64,000 nt of DNA from Aralia elata (taxonomy: Eukaryota > Streptophyta > Magnoliopsida > Apiales > Araliaceae), in assembly GCA_034770075.1 (NCBI GenBank), contig CM068382.1, positions 84,598,643 to 84,662,642 of the forward strand, in the 5' to 3' direction. The notes beneath the pieces were generated by a model. The model made no database searches. It saw only the letters and a program-made list of their open reading frames with translations, and was not told where the DNA came from. The position numbers and the translations under genes were made by a program. This document shows positions 46,240 to 57,204 of the stretch, piece after piece (positions within the stretch are counted from its first letter, which is position 1; the number at the start of each line of letters is the position of its first letter).

Positions 46240-47790
46240 TGTTGTCCAATTTAAATAATGACAATTACGTGCAAGTGTACACGGTGAACAAGTAATAACG
46301 TCATAAAAGAGTATCGAACCCACAGAGAATTATTTAATAATAATTACCAATTACTATCTTATAATCAAAATAATTTTATTTAAACAACTGCAAATTGTGA
46401 ATAATGATTAGAAATAACTAAACTAAAACTAAGATTAAAAACTAGCACAAAGGTTAAAATTCAGATATTTAAAGGCTTAAGACTACAATATTCCCAATTA
46501 TGCAATATAGACTAATTTTTTAATTCATCCAATTATCAAATTCAATAGAGTTGTTAACATTAATTTAACTTTATTTGTAAGCCTTTTTCCAAGTGATCAA
46601 ATAAATTTATCTAACCCAATTAATTCTGCGATATTCCTATGCAAAACTAAAGGATTAAATTCATTAAGCGCCAATTGTTGGCCAAACAATTAATCAATAA
46701 ACGCAAAATACGATAGACAACTCAATATGAATGAATAATTGGAATCAAATAAATAATTAATCCATAAACATAAAAGGTTCAATTGCCGTCTTAATTATAA
46801 ATTTAGCTCATAACTAAAAAAAAGAAATCAAATTATTAAAATAATCCATCATGTTCAAGATTACAAAAATTAAAGGAGAAAGGAAGAGATAAGAATCTGT
46901 GTTTATGCGCGATCTTCACTTTGTCCTTCAATCCTTGCAATCCTTCCTTAGAATTCTTTTTCAAATCTGACCATTAACCTTCTTCTATTTATATTCTACT
47001 ATAATCTACAACTAATTATGTTCATCTTCCTAGTTATATGCCTCACATCATGTATTTATAGGTTACAAGTCAAATTCCAAAGCTTACGAGGAAAAACAAC
47101 TCAATTTGGAGTCAAAAACATCAAAAAACGCGTCCCCATTTGATCTGGCCTGACACCGAGCGCCCAGGCGCTGCTCATTGCGCTGAAAATCTGTATCGTA
47201 GCGCCTTGGCGCTGGAAATGAACTAGAAACGAGCGTCCCGGCGCTAGGCCATTTTCTGCTCTGACATTTGTGGGTAAAATGGTCATAACTTTTGATCTAG
47301 GAGGAGTTACGGGGCTTACCACCTACCAAATCGAAGATATCGACGAGATCTACAACTTTCATTCGTTGAGCATTGAGAGATTCAGGTTGGATCCTGGTCG
47401 AAATTGAGCTTAAAGTAGCTGCTATGTAAATGGCAAGCATGTCAACTCTGAGCTTTGATCTCCGTTGATAAAAAGGCCATAACTCTCGCATCTAAACTCC
47501 GATTGAGACGATTCAAGATGTGTCGGTAAACTAAGAAGTAGTTCTACAATAAATCCAAGTTCCAAACCAAGAACATGCATCTAACGTACTGTTAAAAGCC
47601 CTACAATCTTTCCTTCTCGCATTTGCTTGCATATTGTACTCCAAAAGATGTCTGGATTGCGTTTCCTTGTTTCTTCCTACAAAATAACATAAAAACACTA
47701 TAAATACATAATAATAACTTAAAATACTTAAGAATTCACAAATTATCAAGCCAAACGTAGTCAATTCATCGGTATAAAACTCACCCATCA
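46240..47790 (-). mobile_element. 3' LTR of an Athila/Tat-like element
   Basis: 1551 bp. On the minus strand it starts TGATGGGTGAGTTTTATACC next to a PPT and ends with the 'tctctgtgggttcgatactc' block and a 'gtgtacacttgcacgt' tail, both familiar from Athila/Tat-type LTRs. It carries a GC-rich gcgcc/ggcgc block (47150-47260) and a 'ggccataactctcgcat' module (47480), on the strand opposite to its own transcription. Confidence 0.65.
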
Positions 47791-47803
47791 AATACCCCAA
47801 ACT
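47791..47803 (-). other. polypurine tract, Athila/Tat-like element
   Basis: The minus strand reads AAGTTTGGGGTAT, preceded by 'gcttgaggacaagcaaa', the usual end of the internal region in these elements. Confidence 0.65.
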
Positions 47804-49128
47804 TAAATATTTGCTTGTCCTCAAGCAAAACACCAAGAACAAAACTAAAACAAATAACTAACAACTGACTCGAGCAAGAAATCAATATGAATCTGAACAA
47901 TGGCCTCAAAGATTTTATTGACACGATAACTCAAGCAAAATTTCAAGAACATGTAATGATTATAATTTTAACCTAATCATCAGTTCCACATCTACTCATG
48001 ATCCTTTAAGTGCGCGTGTGCATCCAAATGTTCAAACTAGTCATGACTTAGATAAGACCATATAAACTAATACTCATAAAAGTTTTTCAAAATCAACTCT
48101 AAAAACCTTCTTATCACATCAATCTCCGCTAATAAAGACAAAACATAAAATTTAGAGGATCAAAAAGATATCTCATACATTTAAGCACACTTAGACCCTT
48201 TCCAAGTATTTCAAAAATATCTTCTTCTTTTTTTTCCTTTTTAGTGAGTGCATTTTATGCTCTATCTCACTTTCTTTTAAATGAATGCGTTTTACGCTCC
48301 CTCTCGTTTTTTCTCGCACGAGTGCGTTTTACGCTCCTTCTCGTACCTGTGTTTATGGGTGAGTGCGTTTTACGCTCCATCTCAACCCACCACGTGATTC
48401 ATTCTTTATACCTAGGAAGGTTCGAAATTCAAATTTTTTAAATAATCCAAGATTTTCCCCAAACTTATGTTAATGCCTAAATTTCACTTCGAATAATGCT
48501 CAAATAAGTCTTTAAAGTTGCAATGATATCCCCCATAAATATTCAACCAAAATTTATTCCTTAAGACACAACTAGCTAAACAGATGGATATGTGTTTTGA
48601 AGTTTAAAAAGATCACAAACAGTGTAAAACCAACTCATAAATCAAAATATAAACTAGCATGCTTCCCAACTTCACAAGAGTTAGACATTAAACTCATTTT
48701 TCCTCCTTTTATCATCGGCCATAATCAAATACAATCAAATCATTGCTCATCTATCCTAAAAACATACTATCTAACATGCAAACCTAATAAACTAAAATAA
48801 CTAAAACAAAACAAGACCACCCCCAAACTTAAATTAGACATTGTCCTCAATGGCTAAAATAGAAAAAAGTAAAGCAAAGAACTTCCCTGAAAATATAGCA
48901 ATCTTCCTCCTTGTCTGCTAAGTCTGAAGAATAGGCTAGGCACATTGGAATGACGAAGGCACTACACTTGAATTGGACTCGAATAACCTGTTAACACAAT
49001 AGAAGCAAGTTTATTAACTAATATGAAACCTAATAAAATAAATTAATACAAAAACTAAAAATTAAACTTGGGTTGCCTCCCAATAAGCACTTAGTTTACA
49101 GTCTCAGCCTGACTGCTTCAAATTTTTT
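47804..49128 (-). mobile_element. internal region of Athila/Tat-like element, non-coding part
   Basis: About 1.3 kb without significant ORFs. Contains a four-copy tandem repeat (48246-48385) and a second PPT-like 'cccccaaacttaa' (48821) followed by 'ttgtcctcaatgg'. RT, RNase H and integrase are all absent, so a large internal deletion has occurred. Confidence 0.5.
48246..48385. repeat. tandem repeat of 'gagtgcgttttacgctcc'
   Basis: Four copies of a 25-48-bp unit in which 'gagtgcgttttacgctcc' is followed by 'ctctc'. GAG(T)GCG...CGCTC makes each copy a small hairpin. Confidence 0.75.
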
Positions 49129-49722
49129 TTATCCAATTCCCCTCCGATAATTGAGGAACCTTCCATCCATTAGTAATAATGTAACTTTTGAGGGATTTGC
49201 TTCAGTAGGGGCCATAGATTCAAGTTCACCTAGCTTGTAACTCTTAGATAAAATCTCATTTATGTATTCTAAATAGCTAGACATTTGTTCCATTGTGTCT
49301 GAGGATAGATTAGTAAAATCAACCTTCTCAAACTTAATTGGATCCTCATTTATCTTCTCGTGGACCCCTTCTTCATCACACCATGACTCCAAATTTATGA
49401 TAGCTCCATTGTCACATAGAGCTTTGTCGACGATATGACTACCAATTGGGCAGGGATTTGCAAAACTACTCGGATCCTTGAACTTTGGTGGAGAAGGTAC
49501 ATGGGGTACTAATAACATAAGATCATCAGCGTTGGAACTCAATACTAGATCTTCTTCGGCTGTATTTTTTCGATCTACACTTGTCTCCTCCATATCAAAA
49601 TCATCGTCAATTAACTCGTCCGGTTGTAACTTTGGCGCGGGCAATCCATCAGTCTCGAGAACCACGTCACTGGGCCATGCACAATGATAGCTATTGTTGA
49701 AGGCGTTGATAAGTTGTCCCAT
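49129..49722 (-). pseudogene. retroelement gag-protease fragment (Athila/Tat type)
   Basis: A 197-codon open frame. Residues 95-125 read DPSSFANPCPIGSHIVDKAL then CDNGAIINL, which matches the aspartic protease region of Athila/Tat Ty3/gypsy elements, where the consensus has Asp-Leu-Gly-Ala. Here Leu is Asn. The N-terminal acidic region (PDELIDDDFDMEETSVD) is not recognised, and no zinc knuckle is present. The frame begins beside the GGTTACC array at 49739, so upstream coding sequence is lost. A relic. Confidence 0.7.
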
Positions 49723-49738
49723 CTCGTTCTCAAGTTTT

Positions 49739-50170
49739 GGTTACCTTTCTATTAAGGGTTGGTTACCTCTGTATTAAGGTTTGGTTACTTTTGTATAAAG
49801 GTTGGTTACCTTGGTATTAAGGTTTGGTTACCTTTGTATTAAAGGTTGGTTACCTTTGTATTAAAGGTTGGTTACAGAGGTAACCAAACCTTAATATAAA
49901 AGTAACCAAACCTCAATACAAAGGTAACCAACCCTTAATATAAAGGTAACCAAACCTTAATAGAAAAGTAACGAAACATTAATACAAAGGTAACCAATGT
50001 TTAATACAAAAGGTAACCAACCCTTAATACAATGATAACCAAAACTTAATAAAAAAGGTATCCAACCTTAAAACAAAGGTAACCAACCTTTAATATAAAG
50101 GTAACCAAACTTTAATACAGAGGTAACCAAACCTTAATACAGAGGTAACCAACCTTAATACAAAGGTAAT
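49739..50170. repeat. inverted pair of GGTTACC arrays
   Basis: 49739-49872 has about six copies of 'ggttacctttgtattaaagg'. From 49876 to 50170 the reverse complement follows, 'ggtaaccaaaccttaata', about 13 copies of the same 22-bp unit. The two arms can form a long hairpin. Confidence 0.85.
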
Positions 50171-50250
50171 TTCTTCTTTTTATAAAAGAAGAATTTGCAG
50201 AACAGAGATACTTTAATTACTTTCTCTCTCTATATTATATAATATATATA

Positions 50251-50433
50251 ATGGAAGCAATAAAGATGAAGCTTATTGTTGTGCTGACAGTGATGATAAT
50301 GGCGATCTCTGTCGTGAAGAGTGTCTCCGTCGCAGATGAACCGGCTCCCAGCCCCACCTTCGACGCCACAGTCTTCGTCCCAACTGCCATCGCCTCTCTA
50401 ATTGCTACCCTTTCATTTTCACTCCTCTTTTAA
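50251..50433 (+). CDS. arabinogalactan (AGP) peptide inside a Pack-MULE-like element
   Basis: An intact 60-codon ORF: MEAIKMKLIVVLTVMIMAIS signal peptide, likely cleavage after ...SVSVA, a short mature part with DEPAPSPT (Pro to be hydroxylated and arabinogalactosylated) and a C-terminal hydrophobic GPI-attachment signal ending LIATLSFSLLF. Length, order and the MEA-KMK opening fit plant AGP peptides of the AGP12/13/14/20 class, which are cell-surface proteoglycans. A 'ttataaaag' box lies at 50182-50190, about 60 bp upstream of the ATG, after the GGTAACC array. No intron or frameshift, so it may be expressed; it may equally be a recent capture under no selection. Confidence 0.8.
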   Translation: MEAIKMKLIVVLTVMIMAISVVKSVSVADEPAPSPTFDATVFVPTAIASLIATLSFSLLF

Positions 50434-50633
50434 TTTCCCTCAAATATCCCTTCTCTCTCTCTCTCTCTTCTTTTGATTTGATTTGATTCCATCCGATGAG
50501 AGAGAGAATGATTTATGAACTTATTTAATATTGTGTTGTGTGTTATTTTTGTAATTATTTTGTGTGTATTTTATTTTTGTAATTACTTTCTAATTGTTGT
50601 ATATTAGTGTTAAGGACCCTTTAAAAAATTAGT

Positions 50634-50690
50634 TCCGCAGCCGGGATTTGAACCCGAATTCTTAAATTCTTAGATTAGAGAATTTGCCAA
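50634..50690 (-). pseudogene. tRNA-like pseudogene, truncated
   Basis: T-arm with one change (tcgggttcaaatcccgg); same truncation as at 41495-41553. Confidence 0.5.
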
Positions 50691-52793
50691 AATTTTCTCT
50701 TCAATATTTTGTTACTCATTCTTTCAAATGTTATTTAAATATTTTATTTTATTACACACGCTTAGTGTGTGCAAGAAATACTAGTAATCATAAAATCACT
50801 TAATTTATAAAGATATTTCTTCTATAAGTTTTTATATTGAATATAAAACTAATTTCACTGGCCATAAAAAAGTGTGGAAAATAATAATAAGAAATTATGA
50901 TAAGCTTTTGTGTTTGAAACAAAAGTATTGCTCATAAAATGGTAAATAATACTAATGCACAACAACCTCCAACTTGGGAGTTGGGACTTATAATTTCCAG
51001 TTCCACCGTCTTTATAAAACCTCCTCCTAAATAAGTTGCAAGATTTATAGAGAAATAGAGGTTATGTGTCTAAAATTCACAAAAATTCTCTTTCTTTTCT
51101 TTCCTAGACTGGCGTACAGGAAGAGAGAAAGTTATTCCACTTTTTAATTCTTTCCTTCTCTTTTATCCTTTTTCTCTCCATTTCTTTCCACTAAAAACTC
51201 TCACAAGTAGCTTAAGGTAGCGTTTAGTTCGCATCAAATCAATATAATAGTTTCATAATGCAATAAACTAATACATTGATTTGACATGTTTTTTTGTTTG
51301 AATCACCTATTATATGTATTAGCTCATTACAGGCATAATGCTATTACATCAATTTCTATATTTTTCTTTACGCCTACTAATGAATGTATTAGCTTATTAC
51401 GTTCGTAATGCTATATGTCATAAAAGACAAAACAGTAATGATTACAACTGATTTGACATTTTGACTTATAATTTGATTTGTTCATTACATACAATCATAT
51501 AATTTAGTAAACCAAATATAATTTTGAACATAATGTAATAAGATTATAATTACTATACAAATACCAAGAACGAACCAAATAAATATGTGGTAATAACTTA
51601 TTATCATTACATTACAACTCTATCACATTACGTAAACTATTGCATTATAACAAATTTTTATTTGGCGAACCAAATAAACCCCACCAAAGTGTTTTTGTAT
51701 CGATTTTTTTAAGCTCTCTTATAAAATTCAGAAGTACTGGTGTGAAGATGACATGATTATAGGTCTAGCATGGGTGTCAGACACGGTAATATAGTACAAA
51801 ATGAGTCAAAATATTCTAAAAGTAATAGACATTCGTATCGTGTCTTTTTAAGAATCCTTTTTGAGGTTGTTGAGTCCATGCAACATAACTTTTAAGTTAG
51901 ATTATTATTTATTTTTTAAAAAAAGTTTTAAATATTTTCAAATTTAAAATTGAGATAATTTATTAAAAATTCTAAAACAATATATTTTACAATAATTAAT
52001 ACTTTTTAGGAAATTTATTTAACAAATTACTATTATTTTTTAGTTTGAAAATATTTCAATTTAACTTCAAAAAATCAAAAATAATAAATTCTAGAAAGGA
52101 TGGAGTATTTTGGATGATACTTGTTACTTCTCACATAAAAAAAATTAAGCTATGATCTCATAACATAAAAGAAGAAAAGAAATAAAGCTAAAGAGGAATT
52201 AATCTATAAGATCATTACCAACATGTATAAAAAGCTAACATTAATAGTATATACTATATACATCACAATAATAATAATAATCCCAAACAAGCTGCAACAC
52301 AAAATGCAGCATCCTCACTTCACTGCACATTATGTGGAACAAGCGTGCATTGTGTCTGAAAGAATTCAAACAAATTTGCAGGCTCCGTTAACGCATTCAC
52401 AACCAGATGTTGCCAAGCTTGCAACCTGTGCGAGGCACAGACTAGTTTTTAAAATATTTCTTAGTACTCCATCTATTAAGTCTATCAAATATTAAAAATT
52501 TAGAGGCACTTTTATTAATCATATAGGCTATATATAATACCTGCATTTTTCAAAAATGCAGGACCTAAACTCAAAAATATTAAAAAAAATGAGAAAAAGA
52601 AGTGAGAAAATCTTCTCTCTTTCTTTTTTGAATAAAACACAAAACACTTCATTTCTATAAAATAACATATACAGCATTAGTACTTACTATTACAAGCAGA
52701 CAACAAGCCTCAACATGAAGCTGCTAAACAAGATGCAAAAGCTAGCCACACCTTAAACCATTGTCACGACTCTATTATCCGAGCTTTTCCAGC

Positions 52794-53037
52794 CTAATGA
52801 GCTAAACCTCGAGCTTTATTCAAGTGTTTCTTATCTACATATCCTATCAAAAGTTAGTGGAGATCCTCACGTATATTACAAATATCATATAGGAGCAATT
52901 TTCAGACTGATGTTCGCATCACTTGCTAACTGCACGATCAAATTAGTAACATTACTAAAGATATTCACATACATGATATCCAATTAATGCTAGAACTAAT
53001 GCCAAAACAGACACTACAAGAGTCTCATGAGTACTTG
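52794..53037 (-). pseudogene. decayed exon pair of unknown host gene, second copy
   Basis: Same layout as 24561-24804: a hydrophobic 65-bp exon-like block between AG and GT, then a block reading DICNIREDLH-like residues in a shifted frame. Frame damage differs slightly between copies. Protein not recognised. Confidence 0.4.
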
Positions 53038-53775
53038 CTGAAAAACATGCAGAAAAATGAGAAACTCATATTTTTTTTGTGGCATTTCATCACAAACATA
53101 GTAACCCCGAGCCACCTCACAATGTCAAATTAGTTGTACGAAAAGAAAGAAATTAAAGAGAGTGAAGGAGTACATGTGACGCCCCCAAAATAGGTCAATA
53201 CAACCCATTTTGAGTCGCCAATAACATTCTACAAAATACAAATACGATTTTTTCCATTTACAACTAATAAGTGTTGTGCAAAATACAACAACACAATACA
53301 AATACATCTTAAATTCTCAATACACTTATTGTCACACTAATAATAATGTATTGAGATACTTCTATTGTCTTAGACCATCACTCCATTCCCCGGCTAGTCC
53401 CCGCTACACTCTCTTTTCCTGAAGAGAACAATGAAATAAAAAGAAAAAGGGTTAGCACAAATGGCCCAGTAGGAAATATCATAACTAAGATAATGAAGAA
53501 TGAAATTATCTTTAGCCTTCAACCGAAATAAATCAGAGATTTAAAGATATTATAATTGTTCAATAAAAACAACTACAGCGGAACGAACAACCCATTAGAA
53601 GAGTCAAGTAGATTATAATATCTACCATCTTCAATAAGTTAAAAGATTACCACCAATATTTTATCCCTGTAACACCAATCAACAGTTCCTGTTTATGAAC
53701 ATCCAAATCAATAGTTTATATTTAACAGTCTCTCTTTGTACTATGTGACAAAGATATTTATTTGTAACATCCCCG

Positions 53776-53945
53776 GTCATGATCATGTCAAACGCCAGTT
53801 CATCTTTGCACTACGGGCCAAAGAGAACTTTCACCATACGCCTTTGTTTGTAACACCAAAAGTCATGATTATACCAATACACAATTTGGTCAAATCATGT
53901 CACGCCAGTTCATCTTTGCACTACGGGCCAAAGAGAACTATCACC
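53776..53945. repeat. two ~100-bp direct repeats in LTR
   Basis: 'cgccagttcatctttgcact' followed by 'acgggccaaagagaact' occurs near 53790 and 53902. Confidence 0.75.
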
Positions 53946-54360
53946 ACAATTTAAATATGAGGATGATGACAATGATATAAAATGAATACAGTGAGATCAA
54001 GAATAATAATGAATGTTTAATTTATCCAGTGTCGAAGGTTGACCAAATTGCGAACATGATGACCAAATTGTGGAGTCAAATTCAAGAATGATATTCAAGA
54101 ATAAAATTCACGATTTAACTATATCGTATCAAACGAAATAGAAAGATTCAGGTGAAAAGATATTATATGAAGCACAAACTATTAAGGATATTCTACAAAT
54201 TTTCAGGGATTTTCACCATTTAAAAATAAGGTTTTGGAAACAAACAGAGATTTCTTATCATAAATGGAGAAATGTGAAAGAAAAAGATATCCCTTAAAGA
54301 GTACAAAAGAAATGATACGTTATACGAGTATAAAAGAATATATGAAACTGCAAATGGATT

Positions 54361-54716
54361 TTCACCCGTCATGCGGTAATCCGCGTAGACAGATTATTTC
54401 CACAAAAGATTAATAAGTAATGAATACGAAGGGTTATTCACCAGGCATGCGTCAATCCGCACGGACAGGTTATACCCACAGATTAATAAAGAACAAATGC
54501 AAAGGGATATTCACCAGGTACGACACTCCGTACATACAGGTTATTCCTACAGAATAATAAGGAATGAATATAGAAGGGTATTCACCAGGTACGACACTCC
54601 GTACATACAGGTTATTTACCACAGAGTAATAAGGAATGAATACAAAAGGATATTCACCAGGCATGCGTCAATCCGCACGGACAGGTTATCCCCACAAATT
54701 AATACGGAATGAATAA
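54361..54716. repeat. five ~75-bp tandem repeats in LTR
   Basis: Each copy has 'attcaccaggnacg' or 'ggcatgcg', a 'ccgcacggacaggtta' or 'ccgtacatacaggtta' block, then 'acagattaataaggaatgaa'. Copies alternate between two versions (gcatgcgtcaatccgc and gtacgacactccgtac). Confidence 0.8.
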
Positions 54717-55744
54717 CAACCTTTATGAGTATAATATCACTTACGAACAAGGAAGCAAATGATATTACATAAGAGTACGAAATAAATGATATCTCCTACC
54801 TTCGTTAATAAGTGATTGGATGTTGCTTTCTATGAAGTTTACTAACTTGGACAATATTAGTATTCTCACAAATACTAACAATAGCCTAGCACACTTAGAG
54901 AACTCAAAAAATTTAGAGAGAGAGAGAGAGGAAGTATATGCAAGGAAGGTGTGAAGATTTCTTAAGATAGTCCTTTCTATTTATAGGAAAACCAAGTTTC
55001 ATTAATTGCACAATAAGGGCTCGACTTATTACACTTTAGTACCTCCATCTTTGCCTCTATTTTTAATATAATCCCTCAAGTATTATCAATCTTGCATAAC
55101 ATCCCCTAATAGTTCCCACATGTGAACCAATAGTTCCATCATGTGAACCAATAATTCAAAGCATGTGAATTTTAAAATTTCAATTAGGTACCCCTAAGTT
55201 AGACTCCACTTTTAATCCGTCAATAATGCTAAAATATCATATCAAATAATATGAGTTACAGTGAAATGACAAATAATAAAAAAGTACCATGCAGATGCTA
55301 TTGTAAAATACTGTGCAATTGCTACTTTATCCATTATTGAATCAATAATTTAAAATACTGCGCAACACCGTGTGCCTGTGAAATACCGCGTACTACTGTG
55401 GAATAACACGTTTTACTGTTCTTTTTATTACCGGGTATTTCAACAGTTGCCGATGATAATACTGTTGACAAAATACTGTCATTTTCAGTATTCGACAATG
55501 GGGTCCACTATCGTTGACAATATTGTCATTGTGGGGCCCACTAATATTTTGTTATTTCGGTGTCGTCGTACGGTACCGAATATAATATTCCCCGACAGAA
55601 AGAATATTCTCCGACATACTGTTTATCAGATAATTTGTAGATAACACCCTTAACTATCATTTATAACAATTAAGCACTTCACTATTTAGAAAAATATCAT
55701 AAAGAAAATAATAAACTTTTATTTCATAAAGTCGGGATCTTACA

Positions 55745-55803
55745 GTACATATCTTTTATCCACTTATAATATCTATATGTACACGTATATTGCGGAACAA
55801 TAC

Positions 55804-55842
<39 letters not shown>

Positions 55843-56745
55843 TTGGCGGTAAATATGTACAAATAGTGTAGAGAAAAATATGCACTTATATAAATTTGAA
55901 AATGTGAATGATTATATATCTTTTATTTAATATATACTATTAAAGTTGTGAAGGTAGATACTGATGAAATTGAAATATGTTAAACTTTTGGGTTTCACTA
56001 GAATAAAAAAGGGAAAAGAAAGAGAAATAACATGATAGTGAGAGAGGAAGTGAATGGAATGAATAATGAAAATTTTAATGAATAACTCATTAATGTAAGT
56101 TCAATTAATAATAATTTATTAACTTAATTTGTGTCAACTCATTTGAGTGAATTCGACCAACCAAATTAACTTAATTGAATTGAATTGAAAATTGTAGTAT
56201 CTTGACTTATTATATATAGTTATTGATAGGAAAAAATGATGTTGATTTAATCTAAAAAAGCTCAAAAAAAAGGTTTCATTATTGATTCTGTTATATATGT
56301 ATTATGAAAGTTTTTTGCCGAATTACAATTGTAACATACATTAATATATGAGATTAGATAGAAATATTAGGTTCACTTACCATATTAGATTTGCTACTTA
56401 TAGTTATTCACGTAATTGGTGACAAAAAAAATCGGCACAAAATCGCAAGATATATCATTTTTCTATTTCTAATATGTGATTCATAATCATGAATTTTATG
56501 TAACTCGCAACAAAAAAAGCGATATATAAAAATTACAAGATGTATCATTTTCTCATTACTAATATGTCATTCATAATCATGAATTTCACGAAAAAATAAT
56601 TGGACGCTAATACAATTTAAATGGGCTCAAATAATTTAAAAAGTTATGGGGCCCTTTCTAAGCCAATAATTCAAATAATGTAGCAAAACTTTATTAAAAC
56701 ACTTTCCTCCGCAGCCGGGATTTGAACCCGGATTTTTCATTCATA
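55745..56745 (+). repeat. tandem array, unit 5 continuation
   Basis: Matches 24944-25947. Includes a (TA)n run (55806-55839) and the first half of a tRNA-like block (56708-56740), which the Pack-MULE-like element interrupts. Confidence 0.75.
56708..56740 (-). pseudogene. tRNA-like block, 3' half, split by an insertion
   Basis: T-arm and acceptor strand; the other half is at 58981-59011. Identical in layout to the uninterrupted copy at 25914-25977. Confidence 0.55.
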
Positions 56746-57204
56746 GGAACATTTACATTAATTAGTATATTTTTATTAAAAATTTCAGCAATAATGCATA
56801 CATAAAATATTTACAAATTAGTGTATATGCAATATTTTATTTACAAAATTAGTGTATTCTTATCCTTTTAATTTAGTTGAGTGTTTTAATAGGTTACAAT
56901 TCATCACTTTCTCTCTCATCCCTTCTAACCCCTCTGCCGAATTCCTCCCTTCTCCTCTTTTAGTCGTCATGGGGCTTACCTCGTTATGAGAGCATGTAAT
57001 TTGTTACTGTACGTCCATTCCTTTTTCTCCTGCAAAATCCCCCCTGCAATCTTTACTCTCAATTAACTAATTAACTGGATAGACATGACTATGCATTGGT
57101 AAATTGTGAGGTGTGCTATAAGTAACAAATTAACCAACCCTATAGAAAAGAGAACTACAATAACTAAAATCCTTTTATTATAATATGATCAGTATATAAA
57201 TAAC

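Larger units (their letters stand above)
49739..50619 (+). mobile_element. right part of a Pack-MULE-like element (element 1)
   Basis: Ends 'attgttgtatattagtg' then 'ttaaggaccc', matching the right end of element 2 (58939-58972). It carries the same GGTTACC arrays and an AGP peptide gene. The left terminus is missing at the junction with the Athila remnant, so no target duplication can be seen. Right flank 'tttaaaaaattag' is array sequence. Confidence 0.65.
50620..53174 (+). repeat. tandem array, unit 5 first part
   Basis: Matches 41480-42073 plus 43613-45255 without the hAT insertion. It holds the hAT empty site TAGCTTAA (51208-51215), a MITE-like block (51219-51680), the continuous site of the 14429 solo LTR (near 52085), the anchor (52415) and the exon-like fragment (52794-53037). 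It ends with the GTACA target. Confidence 0.75.
53175..55744 (-). mobile_element. solo LTR, related Ty3/gypsy family
   Basis: 2570 bp, starting TGTGACGCCCCC and ending GGGATCTTACA, with a perfect 5-bp duplication GTACA (53170-53174 and 55745-55749); the empty site is at 24944-24948. The ends resemble, but differ from, the other LTRs here, so it is a sister family. It contains two sets of internal tandem repeats. No internal region. Confidence 0.88.

Noticed and set aside
47101..47491. Small minus-strand ORFs in the Athila-like LTR
   Set aside because: Short, overlapping, without motifs, and in an LTR.
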